Positions 1-8,975 of a stretch of DNA of 64,000 nucleotides are shown in pieces. The position numbers were made by a program, and so were the translations under genes. Position 1 is the first letter of the stretch; each line of letters starts with the position of its first letter. Source of the DNA: Candidatus Tisiphia endosymbiont of Dascillus cervinus (lineage in GTDB: Bacteria; Pseudomonadota; Alphaproteobacteria; Rickettsiales; Rickettsiaceae); contig NZ_OZ032146.1 of NCBI RefSeq assembly GCF_964026405.1, positions 868,001 through 932,000 of the forward strand, read 5' to 3'. Below the pieces are notes generated by a model. That model searched no databases. It worked only from the letters and a program-made list of their open reading frames with translations, and was not told the DNA's origin.

Positions 1-1141
1 TACTAAGATGCTGTGTCTCATCATCCAGCAGCTTAAGGCCTCGTTCAAGAGTTGCTTTAAATCTTATTTCCTCCTGTTCCAAGATATTACTGGTAAAAGC
101 CTCAGCCCTCCTTAGTTCAGGATAAGTTGTTCCCATCATATCTACTAATTTTGGAAGTAATCTATACATCAAAGGTTCACTACTACCAAGTATATGGGCA
201 TGCCTCATACTCCGACGCATAATACGCCTAAGTACATAGCCTCTACCTTCATTTGATGGCATGATACCATCGCTAATTAAAAAAGCACAAGCACGTAAAT
301 GATCGGCAATAACTCGGTAAGAAAACTTAGCCTCTCCTTCTACTTTAACTTTTACTATATTCTCGGTATAGGCGATTATTTCCTTAAATAAATCTGTGTC
401 GTAATTATTATACACGTTTTGCATTACAGCACTAATACGCTCTAACCCCATTCCTGTATCAATAGATTTTTTAGGCAATTCAATCCTAGTATCATTATCC
501 AATTGTTCAAATTGCATAAAGACCATGTTCCAAATCTCAATGAAGCGATCCCCATCTTGATCCTTCGTTCCTGGTAATCCACCTTTTATCTGCTCTCCAT
601 GATCATAAAAAATTTCTGAACATGGTCCACAAGGTCCAGTATCTCCCATTGACCAAAAATTATCAGTGGTTTTTATTTTAATAATTCGGTCATCACTTAA
701 ATTAGCAATTTTTTTCCAATATGTAGCTGCTTCTTCATCAGTATGATAAACCGTTACATATAGTTTTTCTTTAGCTATAGCAAATTCCTTGGTTAAAAGA
801 TTCCAAGCATGATATATTGCTTCTTCCTTAAAATAATCACCAAAAGAAAAATTGCCCAACATTTCAAAGAATGTATGATGTCTTGCGGTATAGCCAACAT
901 TCTCAAGATCATTATGTTTACCACCAGCTCGTAGTGATTTCTGGCTAGTAACCGCTCTTTGATAGTCTCTATTTTCCTGACCAGTAAAAACATTTTTAAA
1001 TTGTACCATCCCGGAATTAACAAACATTAAACTAGGATCATTATGAGGAATAAGAGAACTAGCTGGAACATGCAGATGATTATTGGCAACAAAATAACTT
1101 ATAAATTTATTTCTAATTTCTTCAGTGGTAAATTTAGTCAT
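1..1141 (-). CDS. alaS: Alanyl-tRNA synthetase, N-terminal part (cut by window edge)
   Basis: The reverse strand is open from ATG at 1141 to the window edge and encodes about 380 residues of a class II aminoacyl-tRNA synthetase that charges tRNA-Ala. It begins [17 protein letters not shown] and carries family-typical strings: [28 protein letters not shown] (motif 2), [12 protein letters not shown], and the catalytic-core segments DTGMGLERI and [12 protein letters not shown]. AlaS is normally about 870-880 residues, so the editing and C-Ala domains lie left of base 1. The downstream aminotransferase gene starts its transcription further upstream on the same strand, so alaS may be co-transcribed with it. 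Strand and identity are near certain; only the 3' end is unseen. Confidence 0.97.
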   Translation of the reverse strand, partial: MTKFTTEEIRNKFISYFVANNHLHVPASSLIPHNDPSLMFVNSGMVQFKNVFTGQENRDYQRAVTSQKSLRAGGKHNDLENVGYTARHHTFFEMLGNFSFGDYFKEEAIYHAWNLLTKEFAIAKEKLYVTVYHTDEEAATYWKKIANLSDDRIIKIKTTDNFWSMGDTGPCGPCSEIFYDHGEQIKGGLPGTKDQDGDRFIEIWNMVFMQFEQLDNDTRIELPKKSIDTGMGLERISAVMQNVYNNYDTDLFKEIIAYTENIVKVKVEGEAKFSYRVIADHLRACAFLISDGIMPSNEGRGYVLRRIMRRSMRHAHILGSSEPLMYRLLPKLVDMMGTTYPELRRAEAFTSNILEQEEIRFKATLERGLKLLDDETQHLS

Positions 1142-1168
1142 TAATAATGATCCTTTAAAAAAAGTCTA

Positions 1169-2365
1169 TTATGTTATTAACTGTGTATTAAGTCTTACTA
1201 TCGCTTCCAATAAACTTTCTTCTGAGCCAGTTATGGATATTCTTATATGATTCTCTCCGGCTTTACCAAAGGCTGTCCCAGGGACAACCGCAACACGAGT
1301 TTTATCTAAAATAAAATTAGCAACAGATTCACTTACAGAATTATTCTGATAGCTATTAGGAATCTTTTTGTATAAGGTACTAATGTTAGGAAATAAATAC
1401 ATACCTGAATTTGGAGCTTTATCAAGCTTAAAACCATCAATTTCTTGCAGTGAATAGAAAAAGCGAGTTAGCTTTTTCTCTAACAGTGATACATTACTTT
1501 TGGTCGTATTTATGACCTCTTGATCATTCATTACCTCAGCTAGTGCTGTTTGTATCAATGTGTTGACAGCCAAACAATTATAAGTATGAGCCTTTAGTGC
1601 TTGTGTAGTAAACTTCTCTGATGCAACTAGCCATCCTACTCTCCAACCAGTAATGCCTAATCTTTTTGAAAAGCTGTTTACAACAATTAAATTATGCATG
1701 TTATCACAAAATTTAATTATTGGTATATGAGATTGTCCTGTAAAGATAAAATCATCAAAAACTTCATCTTGCATAAGATAAATATCTTTTTCTACTATAA
1801 TTTGGTACAATTTTTTTAATGTTTCTAAAGTATAAACTGTACCCGTTGGATTACACGGAGTATTAATGATGATTAATTTGGTTTTAGGAGTTATGCACTT
1901 TAAAATATCGTCAACATCTAATTCAAATCTATTAAGATGTGAAGTAACACTTCTTACAGGTAAACGTCCTAATGAAATAACAATAGGTTCATAAAGCATA
2001 TAACATGGATCAGGAATTATTACCTCATCTCCTATGTTAGTTGTAGTAAAGATTGTTAACCAAATAGCTTCAGCACAACCGTTAGTAACAAGTATTTGGT
2101 TATTTGGTTGCAGCTTAATGTTGTATTTTATCTTGTATCTTTCTGCAATTGCGGTACGTAAAGGGTAAAAACCTCTTGAATCTGCATATTTATTAAGGGT
2201 ACTATCATTGCTTTCTATTGTAGCCTTTAAACTATTCAAAAGTTTTTCAGGAAGGTTGAAATTTGGATTGCCTACTGTCATATTGATATAACTCTCCTTG
2301 CCCCCAATTTTATCTGATATGTCTTTAGAAGGATGGGGGTGAATTATATTCAACAATTTATTCAT
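1169..2365 (-). CDS. Class I/II PLP-dependent aminotransferase
   Basis: This 398-residue protein is a fold-type I aminotransferase of the aspartate aminotransferase superfamily. Visible family features are NPTGT in the cofactor pocket, the PLP-lysine segment SFSKRLGITGWRVGW, and the C-terminal RISITGS arginine that binds the substrate carboxylate. The substrate is not readable from sequence. A second, clearer aspartate aminotransferase lies at 21730-22932 in this window, so this one may have a different amino donor or acceptor. It lies 27 bp upstream of alaS on the same strand. Length is normal for the family and the start ATG is followed by a sensible N-terminus (MNKLLNIIHPHPS). No damage is seen. 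Confidence 0.9.
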   Translation of the reverse strand: MNKLLNIIHPHPSKDISDKIGGKESYINMTVGNPNFNLPEKLLNSLKATIESNDSTLNKYADSRGFYPLRTAIAERYKIKYNIKLQPNNQILVTNGCAEAIWLTIFTTTNIGDEVIIPDPCYMLYEPIVISLGRLPVRSVTSHLNRFELDVDDILKCITPKTKLIIINTPCNPTGTVYTLETLKKLYQIIVEKDIYLMQDEVFDDFIFTGQSHIPIIKFCDNMHNLIVVNSFSKRLGITGWRVGWLVASEKFTTQALKAHTYNCLAVNTLIQTALAEVMNDQEVINTTKSNVSLLEKKLTRFFYSLQEIDGFKLDKAPNSGMYLFPNISTLYKKIPNSYQNNSVSESVANFILDKTRVAVVPGTAFGKAGENHIRISITGSEESLLEAIVRLNTQLIT

Positions 2366-2686
2366 ACTAAACTCTCTTTATTAAATTCACCTCTTCAATT
2401 GGGAATTATACTGACTCTACATACTTGCAAATCAAGAGTTATTAAAACTTAGCAATCTCAAATTTAGGGTATAATTTAGGCTCTTAATATTGTAAAATTC
2501 TTGAAGATAGCAGTATTATAGAGAATTTGGGGTGTGGTGTCTACTGCAATAACAACTTTTTTAGTATATAACTGCCATGGTAGTTTAAACATTATGAAGA
2601 GAAGAAAAGATGTCATTACCGCGTAAGCGGGAATGACATTGATTCTATTCCATTACTGTAACTAACCTTTCCGTGCTAGCTATAGT
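2366..2686. other. Intergenic region with one palindromic repeat
   Basis: No credible gene is seen in this 320-bp stretch. It contains a near-perfect palindrome at 2611-2637 (described separately) in otherwise AT-rich sequence. Confidence 0.6.
2611..2637. repeat. Short palindromic repeat (tgtcatt...aatgaca type)
   Basis: The arms TGTCATTACCGC and GCGGGAATGACA pair with one mismatch around the loop GTAA. The same GCGGGAATGACA core recurs in the repeat cluster at 35346-35495, so it belongs to a dispersed palindromic family like those described in rickettsial genomes. It lies just past the stop of the gene at 2687-3424 and could also end transcription there. Confidence 0.7.
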
Positions 2687-3424
2687 TTAATGCGTATCAT
2701 GATGTTCTCCTGCTACGATAACGTCATCAATATGATTATTTGTATGTGCAGTGTTGTCGAGTCCTCTCTTTAGAGTGAATTCATTTGCTGCTTCCTTGAG
2801 CTTTAACAATAGGTCATGTTGTGGATTTGTTAATATATTACTTAGAGATTTCACTGTGTGTTGTGTTTTACTAGTTGATCTACTAAGAAGTTCATCGCCA
2901 GATGCATAATCAGAATCATTTTCTAGTGATGGAGCATCAAATGTAGACAATAAGCTATTCAATTCATTTACAACTGTAGGTATAGTTGTATACTTATTGT
3001 CTAAATTCAGTTCGTCTATTATACGATAAGATACGTCGCTCATATTAAGTATTTGTTTAATAGATACATTTGGATCATTAATGGCATGAATCAAATCTAG
3101 ACATTTTTTTACTTGTTCTAATTCTTGTTTTTTTGCAGCTAATTTTGTGCATAATGCGTTTAGTTTGAGTTTTTGAGACTTTGGGTCTATATGTGGTATT
3201 TCTTTTTCATCTTTAGCATAACTCTTTTTTAACTTTGGGAATTGTGTAGTCAATATCTTTTCAGCGTCTATACTAGTTTTACCAGTAAGTTTCTCTTGTA
3301 TTGCACTAGGTAAACCTATTATTGTGTATATAGCTTTAATGTTTTTTGCTTGCACAGCTGTAAGTATCACCAAAGCATTCTCTACATCCTGTTTTGTAAA
3401 CCAATAATTTTGTTGTTTAGCCAT
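2687..3424 (-). CDS. Hypothetical protein, helical, His-rich tail
   Basis: This is a 245-residue soluble-looking protein with no signal peptide or membrane segment. I do not recognise a family. The central part (about residues 85-125) is rich in K, E and L and probably helical, and the last 20 residues are acidic and His-rich (ending GEHHDTH). It stands alone, with a palindromic repeat just past its stop and a long AT-rich region with hairpins upstream. The length, ATG start and absence of frame damage support a real gene. A role as a lineage-specific secreted or effector-like protein is possible but unsupported by any motif. Confidence 0.65.
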   Translation of the reverse strand: MAKQQNYWFTKQDVENALVILTAVQAKNIKAIYTIIGLPSAIQEKLTGKTSIDAEKILTTQFPKLKKSYAKDEKEIPHIDPKSQKLKLNALCTKLAAKKQELEQVKKCLDLIHAINDPNVSIKQILNMSDVSYRIIDELNLDNKYTTIPTVVNELNSLLSTFDAPSLENDSDYASGDELLSRSTSKTQHTVKSLSNILTNPQHDLLLKLKEAANEFTLKRGLDNTAHTNNHIDDVIVAGEHHDTH

Positions 3425-3717
3425 AATAATGTAATCCTCAATTAGTTCAACATATTACTAATAATTGATTTTGTAATACTACAAAATATACTATTCTTAC
3501 CTAATAAGGTGTATCTATATTTTGTATGCTCATTTTTCAATTATTAAGATCATTAGAATTTTATTAGGTTATCGTCCTTTATAATTCGTTATAATAACCT
3601 AACTCAAGGAGAGTATATTTATTATTTAAGAATGTTCAACAAAATATTACAAAAATAAAAATTTATTTTAAAATAATAGTAATTTAAGGTTTTGCACCTA
3701 ATATCATTCACATAGCC

Positions 3718-3804
3718 ATTATCCGTTTGAAACGGATAATATTATAATTATTCAATAGGATTTAGTATTTTTTTATAGATAAATCATAAAAAAATACTAA
3801 ATCC
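3718..3804. promoter_or_regulatory. Two tandem perfect stem-loops upstream of the 3840 operon
   Basis: The stretch 3425-3839 holds no gene but has two strong hairpins. The first has 11-bp arms ATTATCCGTTT / AAACGGATAAT (3718-3728, 3730-3740) around one base. The second has 18-bp arms (3758-3775 and 3787-3804) beginning GGATTTAGTA around an 11-base loop. They end 35 bases before the start at 3840. They could be a bidirectional terminator, an attenuator or copies of a palindromic element; the sequence does not decide between these. Confidence 0.6.
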
Positions 3805-3839
3805 GCTTAGTGGAGAGATAATTGCTGTTATAATAGTCT

Positions 3840-5411
3840 ATGTTTAAATATTTAAGTCTAAGTATTAGTTACATGATTAACATATCCAAACTACCTAAAC
3901 TACAAGTTTTACTAAAAAAACTACATAAATTGGTTGTATATTTTTTATATAAAAGAAATATTATTATTTTAATAGGCGATAAAGGTACATTTCTTTGTGC
4001 TTTAATACACGATAAAATTGTGGATACTTTATTTGTTTCTGCTGAAAACCAAGATAATTTAGGCTCCTATAAAGAATTTTTTGGTAAATTCAAAAACTAT
4101 TACGTTTTCTTCTTATTAAACGGTTCTGCATGTGAAGTACGCCATGATATAGTACCTGTACTACATTCAATATTAAAAACCAATCCTGTAGAAAAGTTTA
4201 TAGAGGAGTATTTTTCTATAGATGATATAGTTGCTTACAATGTCTATAACATCAATACCAAATATAGTGAGGTGTGGAATACCTTGCTGGTATCTACTCC
4301 TTATACCCCACCTTTAAGTAAGTTACTTATGAATCTTTTGGCAAGTAAGAGGCAAAAGTTTGGTGGGATTTATTTTTTAGCTTTGGAATGGAAAACAATT
4401 ATAGATAAAATTGTAAAAAATGTTGAAAATAATAAGTATAGTGAATATTTACAAATTTTTGTATGTATTTTAAGTACAAACGGTATTAAACTTGTTGTTA
4501 AACATCAAGGTAATATAATCTCAATTCAAACATTTGATTATCCAGCTGATAAGTCAGACTTATATATTCAAGGTATAATTGAACAAGAAGTGGAAGATTG
4601 TTTGATATCTTGTAAAAGCTATATTGATAGTTTAACCCTTAAAGTTTGTATAATTCTTATAGTAGACCAAAGTCTAAAGTTGTTATTAGAACAATCCAGT
4701 TTTGCTGAACATCCAGTAATATGTAAGTCTAGCAGTGTATTAGGTGATAATAGCAAATTTTCAGATGCAATGGTTGTCAAGTTATTTAATGAACAAAAAA
4801 GCTTTCTAGCCTCTAACAAATATTTAGAATCCATAGCTAAACTCAATATTATCAGTTCTTTAATTTTCAAACCATTTATCACTATAATAATAGTATTGAT
4901 ATTTGCTGCATGTGCTATCAAAATTAAAACCGTAGCAAATTACAGAAAATTGGATCTTTTAAATTCACACTATTTTAGTGCTGAACAAGATTATTATAAT
5001 GTTAAGCAAACCTATCCATATATTCAAAATACCACTAATTTAGCTGATTTATACGTATTTGAAGCATTATTGCAAATCCCCGTACCAACGCCATTTGACT
5101 CGTTAGAAAAGTTTTTAACAAATTTACCACCTAATCTGCACCTAGAGGAGATTAAATGGCAAAGGTCGGATCTAGATAATACGTTATTATCATCTAATCA
5201 GTATATAAAAATCGAGATATTATTAAAATTTATCGTTAGTGATATGCTAGTTGAAGATGCTACTCAGCTCTTAAAACAAGAAATTGCAAATTTTAGTAAA
5301 ATATTTAGCAATATGGATATTAAATTTACGATATTTACTGATCAAATATTAGAGTTACCTAATAGAGTAGTAATACCTGCTGAGGTTATTATTACTAAGA
5401 AAAAAGGATAA
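3840..5411 (+). CDS. Bitopic membrane protein resembling a PilM/PilN or GspL scaffold
   Basis: This 523-residue protein has a long N-terminal part (residues 1-340) followed by one membrane segment at about 341-362 (FITIIIVLIFAACAIKI). A helical stretch comes next, then a C-terminal domain starting near FDSLEKFLTNLPPNLHLEEI, which resembles the periplasmic domain of PilN (Fims family). The N-terminal part has alternating hydrophobic strands, including IIILIGDKGTFLCALI, compatible with an actin-like PilM/GspL cytoplasmic domain. Three bases separate it from the next gene, which has the size and layout of PilO/GspM. The identification rests on architecture only. No other pilus genes are nearby, so the partners would be elsewhere. 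Confidence 0.55.
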   Translation: MFKYLSLSISYMINISKLPKLQVLLKKLHKLVVYFLYKRNIIILIGDKGTFLCALIHDKIVDTLFVSAENQDNLGSYKEFFGKFKNYYVFFLLNGSACEVRHDIVPVLHSILKTNPVEKFIEEYFSIDDIVAYNVYNINTKYSEVWNTLLVSTPYTPPLSKLLMNLLASKRQKFGGIYFLALEWKTIIDKIVKNVENNKYSEYLQIFVCILSTNGIKLVVKHQGNIISIQTFDYPADKSDLYIQGIIEQEVEDCLISCKSYIDSLTLKVCIILIVDQSLKLLLEQSSFAEHPVICKSSSVLGDNSKFSDAMVVKLFNEQKSFLASNKYLESIAKLNIISSLIFKPFITIIIVLIFAACAIKIKTVANYRKLDLLNSHYFSAEQDYYNVKQTYPYIQNTTNLADLYVFEALLQIPVPTPFDSLEKFLTNLPPNLHLEEIKWQRSDLDNTLLSSNQYIKIEILLKFIVSDMLVEDATQLLKQEIANFSKIFSNMDIKFTIFTDQILELPNRVVIPAEVIITKKKG

Positions 5412-5414
5412 GAG

Positions 5415-6056
5415 ATGCTTAAAAATTTTATTGTTCATCTAAAAAATGTTATATTCTTTAAGTTTATTATGTGTTGTCTGTGTATTTCTACTATTTTATG
5501 GTTGCTGCAAAGTATTAATAAAGATTATATGGAATCAATTGCCAAGAATCAAAATATAGAAGAATCTCTAGCTCAAGAAACGTTAAAGTTGTATTCTATA
5601 ATAAATTCCAAACATAAAATACTAGAAACTTATGCAAGATATTCAAAACTATTATCTATTTCTGCTAGACAAAATTGTTTAGAACGAGCAAGGTTAATAA
5701 CAACAATTGATAGTTTCTCAAAAAAATACAACTTAAATGAGCCTATTACTATATCAATTAAACAAGAATTCTTTAGTGGTATTACCCCAATGGTGGGAAC
5801 AAAGCAGGATACTATAAGGATAAAGAATTATGATGTTTACATAAGATTTGCCACTAAAGATTTTGCAACTTTCTTGACAATTATAAGAGAAATCTATTCT
5901 TGTATGCCGGAGAATACTATTGTACTATCTATAGACATAAAGAAAGAAGATGTATTAGAACCTAAGGTTGTTTATAAACTATCAACAGAAAGAACACCTG
6001 ATATGATATTTACAAAACTTAACATGCGTATAAGAGAAATAACGGCAAATAAGTAA
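5415..6056 (+). CDS. Bitopic membrane protein resembling PilO/GspM
   Basis: This 213-residue protein has a short cytoplasmic N-terminus, a membrane segment at about residues 14-32 (FKFIMCCLCISTILWLLQS), a coiled-coil-like stretch (residues 35-75) and a small C-terminal domain. That layout matches PilO/GspM, the partner of PilN/GspL in the inner-membrane alignment complex. The start lies 3 bases after the stop of the preceding PilN-like gene, with an AAGGA-type ribosome site inside that gene's end, so the two are surely co-translated. Family membership is inferred from topology and pairing, not from a diagnostic motif. Confidence 0.5.
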   Translation: MLKNFIVHLKNVIFFKFIMCCLCISTILWLLQSINKDYMESIAKNQNIEESLAQETLKLYSIINSKHKILETYARYSKLLSISARQNCLERARLITTIDSFSKKYNLNEPITISIKQEFFSGITPMVGTKQDTIRIKNYDVYIRFATKDFATFLTIIREIYSCMPENTIVLSIDIKKEDVLEPKVVYKLSTERTPDMIFTKLNMRIREITANK

Positions 6057-6122
6057 TTGTAATCTTAAGTAGTTATTGTATATTGTTTATAACAAAATTA
6101 TTAATAAATCTTAGAAAAATAT

Positions 6123-7613
6123 ATGAATATTGTTGTAAAAAAGTTAGTAAGAGTTATCATTATTTTAAATATTATTTTTATTGCAGAAGTGACGATGGCT
6201 AGTAACTCCTCATCAAAAGAAACAAAAGATTATATCGCTACTAGTCAATATTACCATAATTTGATATCCAGTAACGATATGGCAGAGCTTAATATGTTTT
6301 TAAGTTTATTACCCAAAGGAGGGGAGCTTCATCATCATTTTAGTGGAGCTATATATGCCGAAAATTATTTAGATCTTATTAATAAGGCTGGTTTTTGTAT
6401 AGATAAAAATAGCTATCACGTGCAAAAAAATAAACCAAATAAACTAAATAAAACATGCCTTAGTATTACTGCTCTCCAAGATAATTATGATCTATATACC
6501 GCTCTTTTAAGTCGCTGGTCATATGGTAGATTCTTTTACGATCATAACTGTACTCAAGAAGATGGATTAAAACATTTCTTTAATGTTTTTGGATATGTAG
6601 GTCCAATAGAAGCAGTTGATGTCAAAAGTAGTTTGACCTTATTAAAAGTAAGAGCTAAATCAGAAAATATCCAATATATTGAAACTATATTGTTCTTAGC
6701 CCTAATTAGTGACAATCCTGCACTTGATAAGGTTAATCAACTAACAAGTAATACAGATGATGCCACTATCAATAGTGTTTTAAGTCAGGCTGTTGATGTT
6801 TTAGATAAAGATAGCATTATACAAAATGAAATCGCTCAAAATTTATGTGAAATCGTATCTAACTCCAAAGATATTGATGATGATGATTTTAGTATGCGAT
6901 TTCAACCATATGTAGTACGTTTCAACAACCCATCGCTGATATTTTCTGGATTATATTCAGCGTTTTTAATGGTAAAGAATAATACCAAATTTGTTGGAGT
7001 TAACATTGTTGGTAATGAGGCTCATCCTATTGCTTTACGTGATTATAAGTTGCATATGAAAATGTTTCGTTTCTTAAAACAAAGATTTCCTAATGTAAAA
7101 TTGTCGCTGCACGCGGGAGAGCTTACTTTAGGTCAAGTTGCTCCTGAAGAATTGAGTTATCATATTAATGATGCGGTTAATGTGGCAGAGGCAAACCGTA
7201 TAGGACATGGTGTCGATATTATGCATGAATCTAACCCCTACCAATTAATAAATACATTATTAAACAAAAATATACTTGTAGAAATTAATTTGACTAGTAA
7301 TGAAGCGTTACTAGGAGTACAAGGTAACGATCATCCAGTGAGACTTTATATGCAGTATGGAGTACCAATTGCAATTTCTACTGATGATCCAGGGGTGTCA
7401 CGTAATAATTTAACTGATGAATATTTAAAATTTGTCACTCGCTATAAACCATCTTATGATAAGCTAAAAGAAATAGTGTCTAATAGTATTAAATATTCTT
7501 TCTTAACAGAAGATGAAAAAACTAAGCAAATTGACTTACTAAATAAAAAATTTATTTTTTTTGAGGATACGATAGCTTCATTTGTAAAAAAACACTCTCA
7601 TGTTAAAAAATAA
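6123..7613 (+). CDS. Exported adenosine deaminase-like protein (ADGF/ADA2-like)
   Basis: This 496-residue metal-dependent amidohydrolase begins with a signal peptide (VKKLVRVIIILNIIFIAEV, likely cut before residues 26-30). Zinc-site motifs of adenosine deaminases are present in order: LHHHFSGA at residues 69-76, LHAGEL around 329-334 with the catalytic Glu, RIGHGVDI with the catalytic His, and STDDPGV around 418-424 with the metal and catalytic Asp pair. Length and signal peptide fit the extracellular ADGF/CECR1 branch better than the ~340-residue cytosolic ADA. The expected reaction is adenosine to inosine in the periplasm or outside the cell. It overlaps the next gene by 14 bases. Confidence 0.85.
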   Translation: MNIVVKKLVRVIIILNIIFIAEVTMASNSSSKETKDYIATSQYYHNLISSNDMAELNMFLSLLPKGGELHHHFSGAIYAENYLDLINKAGFCIDKNSYHVQKNKPNKLNKTCLSITALQDNYDLYTALLSRWSYGRFFYDHNCTQEDGLKHFFNVFGYVGPIEAVDVKSSLTLLKVRAKSENIQYIETILFLALISDNPALDKVNQLTSNTDDATINSVLSQAVDVLDKDSIIQNEIAQNLCEIVSNSKDIDDDDFSMRFQPYVVRFNNPSLIFSGLYSAFLMVKNNTKFVGVNIVGNEAHPIALRDYKLHMKMFRFLKQRFPNVKLSLHAGELTLGQVAPEELSYHINDAVNVAEANRIGHGVDIMHESNPYQLINTLLNKNILVEINLTSNEALLGVQGNDHPVRLYMQYGVPIAISTDDPGVSRNNLTDEYLKFVTRYKPSYDKLKEIVSNSIKYSFLTEDEKTKQIDLLNKKFIFFEDTIASFVKKHSHVKK

Positions 7614-8649
7614 AGAGCCAAAGACTAATGAACTTAGCAGTATAAACATTTCTATATGTAAAAAAAGAATAAGTGAAGAGTTATTTAATAATATAACAAA
7701 ACATGCGTGTTTAACACTTGCTAATATAATAGCTATTGATTACGAAATTAGACTTAAATCAACACCTGAGATTGATGTCCATATAAGTAATTGTATTGGT
7801 AAATTAAGAATTTTTCTCGGTCAGAAAGTTATTACGGATGATAGTTTTTCAACAGTTTTAATGTTATTTTCGGTAGCAATCTCTCCTGATGCAGTAGAAT
7901 ATCAAGATAGAGATAATATTCTAAACAAATCAGAAGATATAATAATTGATACACTAATAAATACAAATTTTGGTAAGGCAAATTCTGAAGAGAGAAAAGT
8001 AATAAAACAAGTGTTAAAAGATTTACTGGCAGCAAGGAATAGTTATGAATTAACAAATTTTATACAGCTTGAACCAGAAGTATTTTGTACAACGGTAATG
8101 CATGCGGTGAAAAAATATCAAAACCCAAAGGAAGTCAGCACTAATGCTAGATTAGAAATTAATAGAATAGTAAATGTTGCAGTAAAACATAATAAGAAAA
8201 TTGAAATATTTAAACAAGCAACTAGTAAAATTATAACTGCTATTTCTGTTCTAGCAGTTGGGGCTATCAGTGTTGCAACAGCTGGTGCCACATTCGCTTT
8301 TATGGTAGTACCAGCTTCTATTCTAGCAATAGAATATGCTCCCAAAATCGGCGAAAAAATTGGCGGGGTAATTCTGAGTCAGGATAAATCCATGAGTGTG
8401 CAAGAAGAAAAAATTACCGCTCTAAAAACTAATTTATGGAAAAATAATAAGGAATTCTTGTCTCAACAGCGAGCAGTAGAGCATAATGTATCCATGCAAA
8501 AATTAGATAGTCAAATAAAGTCGGTAGTCAATCTAAAATCTAACAAATTAGATATAATAAAAGATCAGCTATCGGTTAACTTACCTAGTAAAAAGTCTTT
8601 ACAAAATAACAAAAATAGCAAATCTTCAGGACAAATTAAACAAAGGTAA
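7600..8649 (+). CDS. Hypothetical protein with a central hydrophobic hairpin
   Basis: This 349-residue protein starts 14 bases inside the adenosine deaminase-like gene, so it is translationally coupled to it. Residues 1-205 are mostly helical. Residues 207-250 hold a hydrophobic Ala/Gly/Val-rich stretch (ITAISVLAVGAISVATAGAT then FAFMVVPASILAIEY) that could form a membrane hairpin. The tail is basic and Lys/Asn/Ser-rich. I recognise no family. The coupling suggests a function linked to the exported deaminase or its localisation, but no motif supports a specific role. Confidence 0.7.
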   Translation: MLKNKEPKTNELSSINISICKKRISEELFNNITKHACLTLANIIAIDYEIRLKSTPEIDVHISNCIGKLRIFLGQKVITDDSFSTVLMLFSVAISPDAVEYQDRDNILNKSEDIIIDTLINTNFGKANSEERKVIKQVLKDLLAARNSYELTNFIQLEPEVFCTTVMHAVKKYQNPKEVSTNARLEINRIVNVAVKHNKKIEIFKQATSKIITAISVLAVGAISVATAGATFAFMVVPASILAIEYAPKIGEKIGGVILSQDKSMSVQEEKITALKTNLWKNNKEFLSQQRAVEHNVSMQKLDSQIKSVVNLKSNKLDIIKDQLSVNLPSKKSLQNNKNSKSSGQIKQR

Positions 8650-8653
8650 CAAT

Positions 8654-8971
8654 ATGCTAGTAACTTGGGTTCTCCTTATATTTGCAGGATTATTTGAGGT
8701 AGGTTTCTCTATATCGCTGAAGTTGTCAGAGGGTTTTACCAAAGTAAAACCCATTATAGCTTTTATTATTTTTTCTATATTGAGTTTTGTTTGTCTAAGT
8801 AAAACTCTAGATAAACTTCCTCTTGGTACTGCTTATCTTATATGGACTGGTATCGGAGCTGTAGGAACAGTAATAGTAGGGATGGTGTGTTTTAACGAGC
8901 CATACTCTGCCATGCGAGTTTTCTTTATTACGACTATGATAATTTCTATGATAGGGCTTAAGTTGTCTTAA
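8654..8971 (+). CDS. Small multidrug resistance (SMR) family transporter
   Basis: This 105-residue protein has four hydrophobic helices, the standard SMR size. The first helix holds the conserved membrane Glu (AGLFEVGFSISLKLSEGF, Glu15) that couples proton and substrate exchange. The stretch TLDKLPLGTAYLIWTGIGAVG matches the family signature in helices 2-3. The N-terminal wording is closer to the SugE/Gdx (guanidinium exporter) branch than to EmrE, but the substrate cannot be settled from sequence. It sits 4 bases after the preceding gene and 4 before lpxK in a tight plus-strand run. Confidence 0.9.
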   Translation: MLVTWVLLIFAGLFEVGFSISLKLSEGFTKVKPIIAFIIFSILSFVCLSKTLDKLPLGTAYLIWTGIGAVGTVIVGMVCFNEPYSAMRVFFITTMIISMIGLKLS

Positions 8972-8975
8972 ACTT

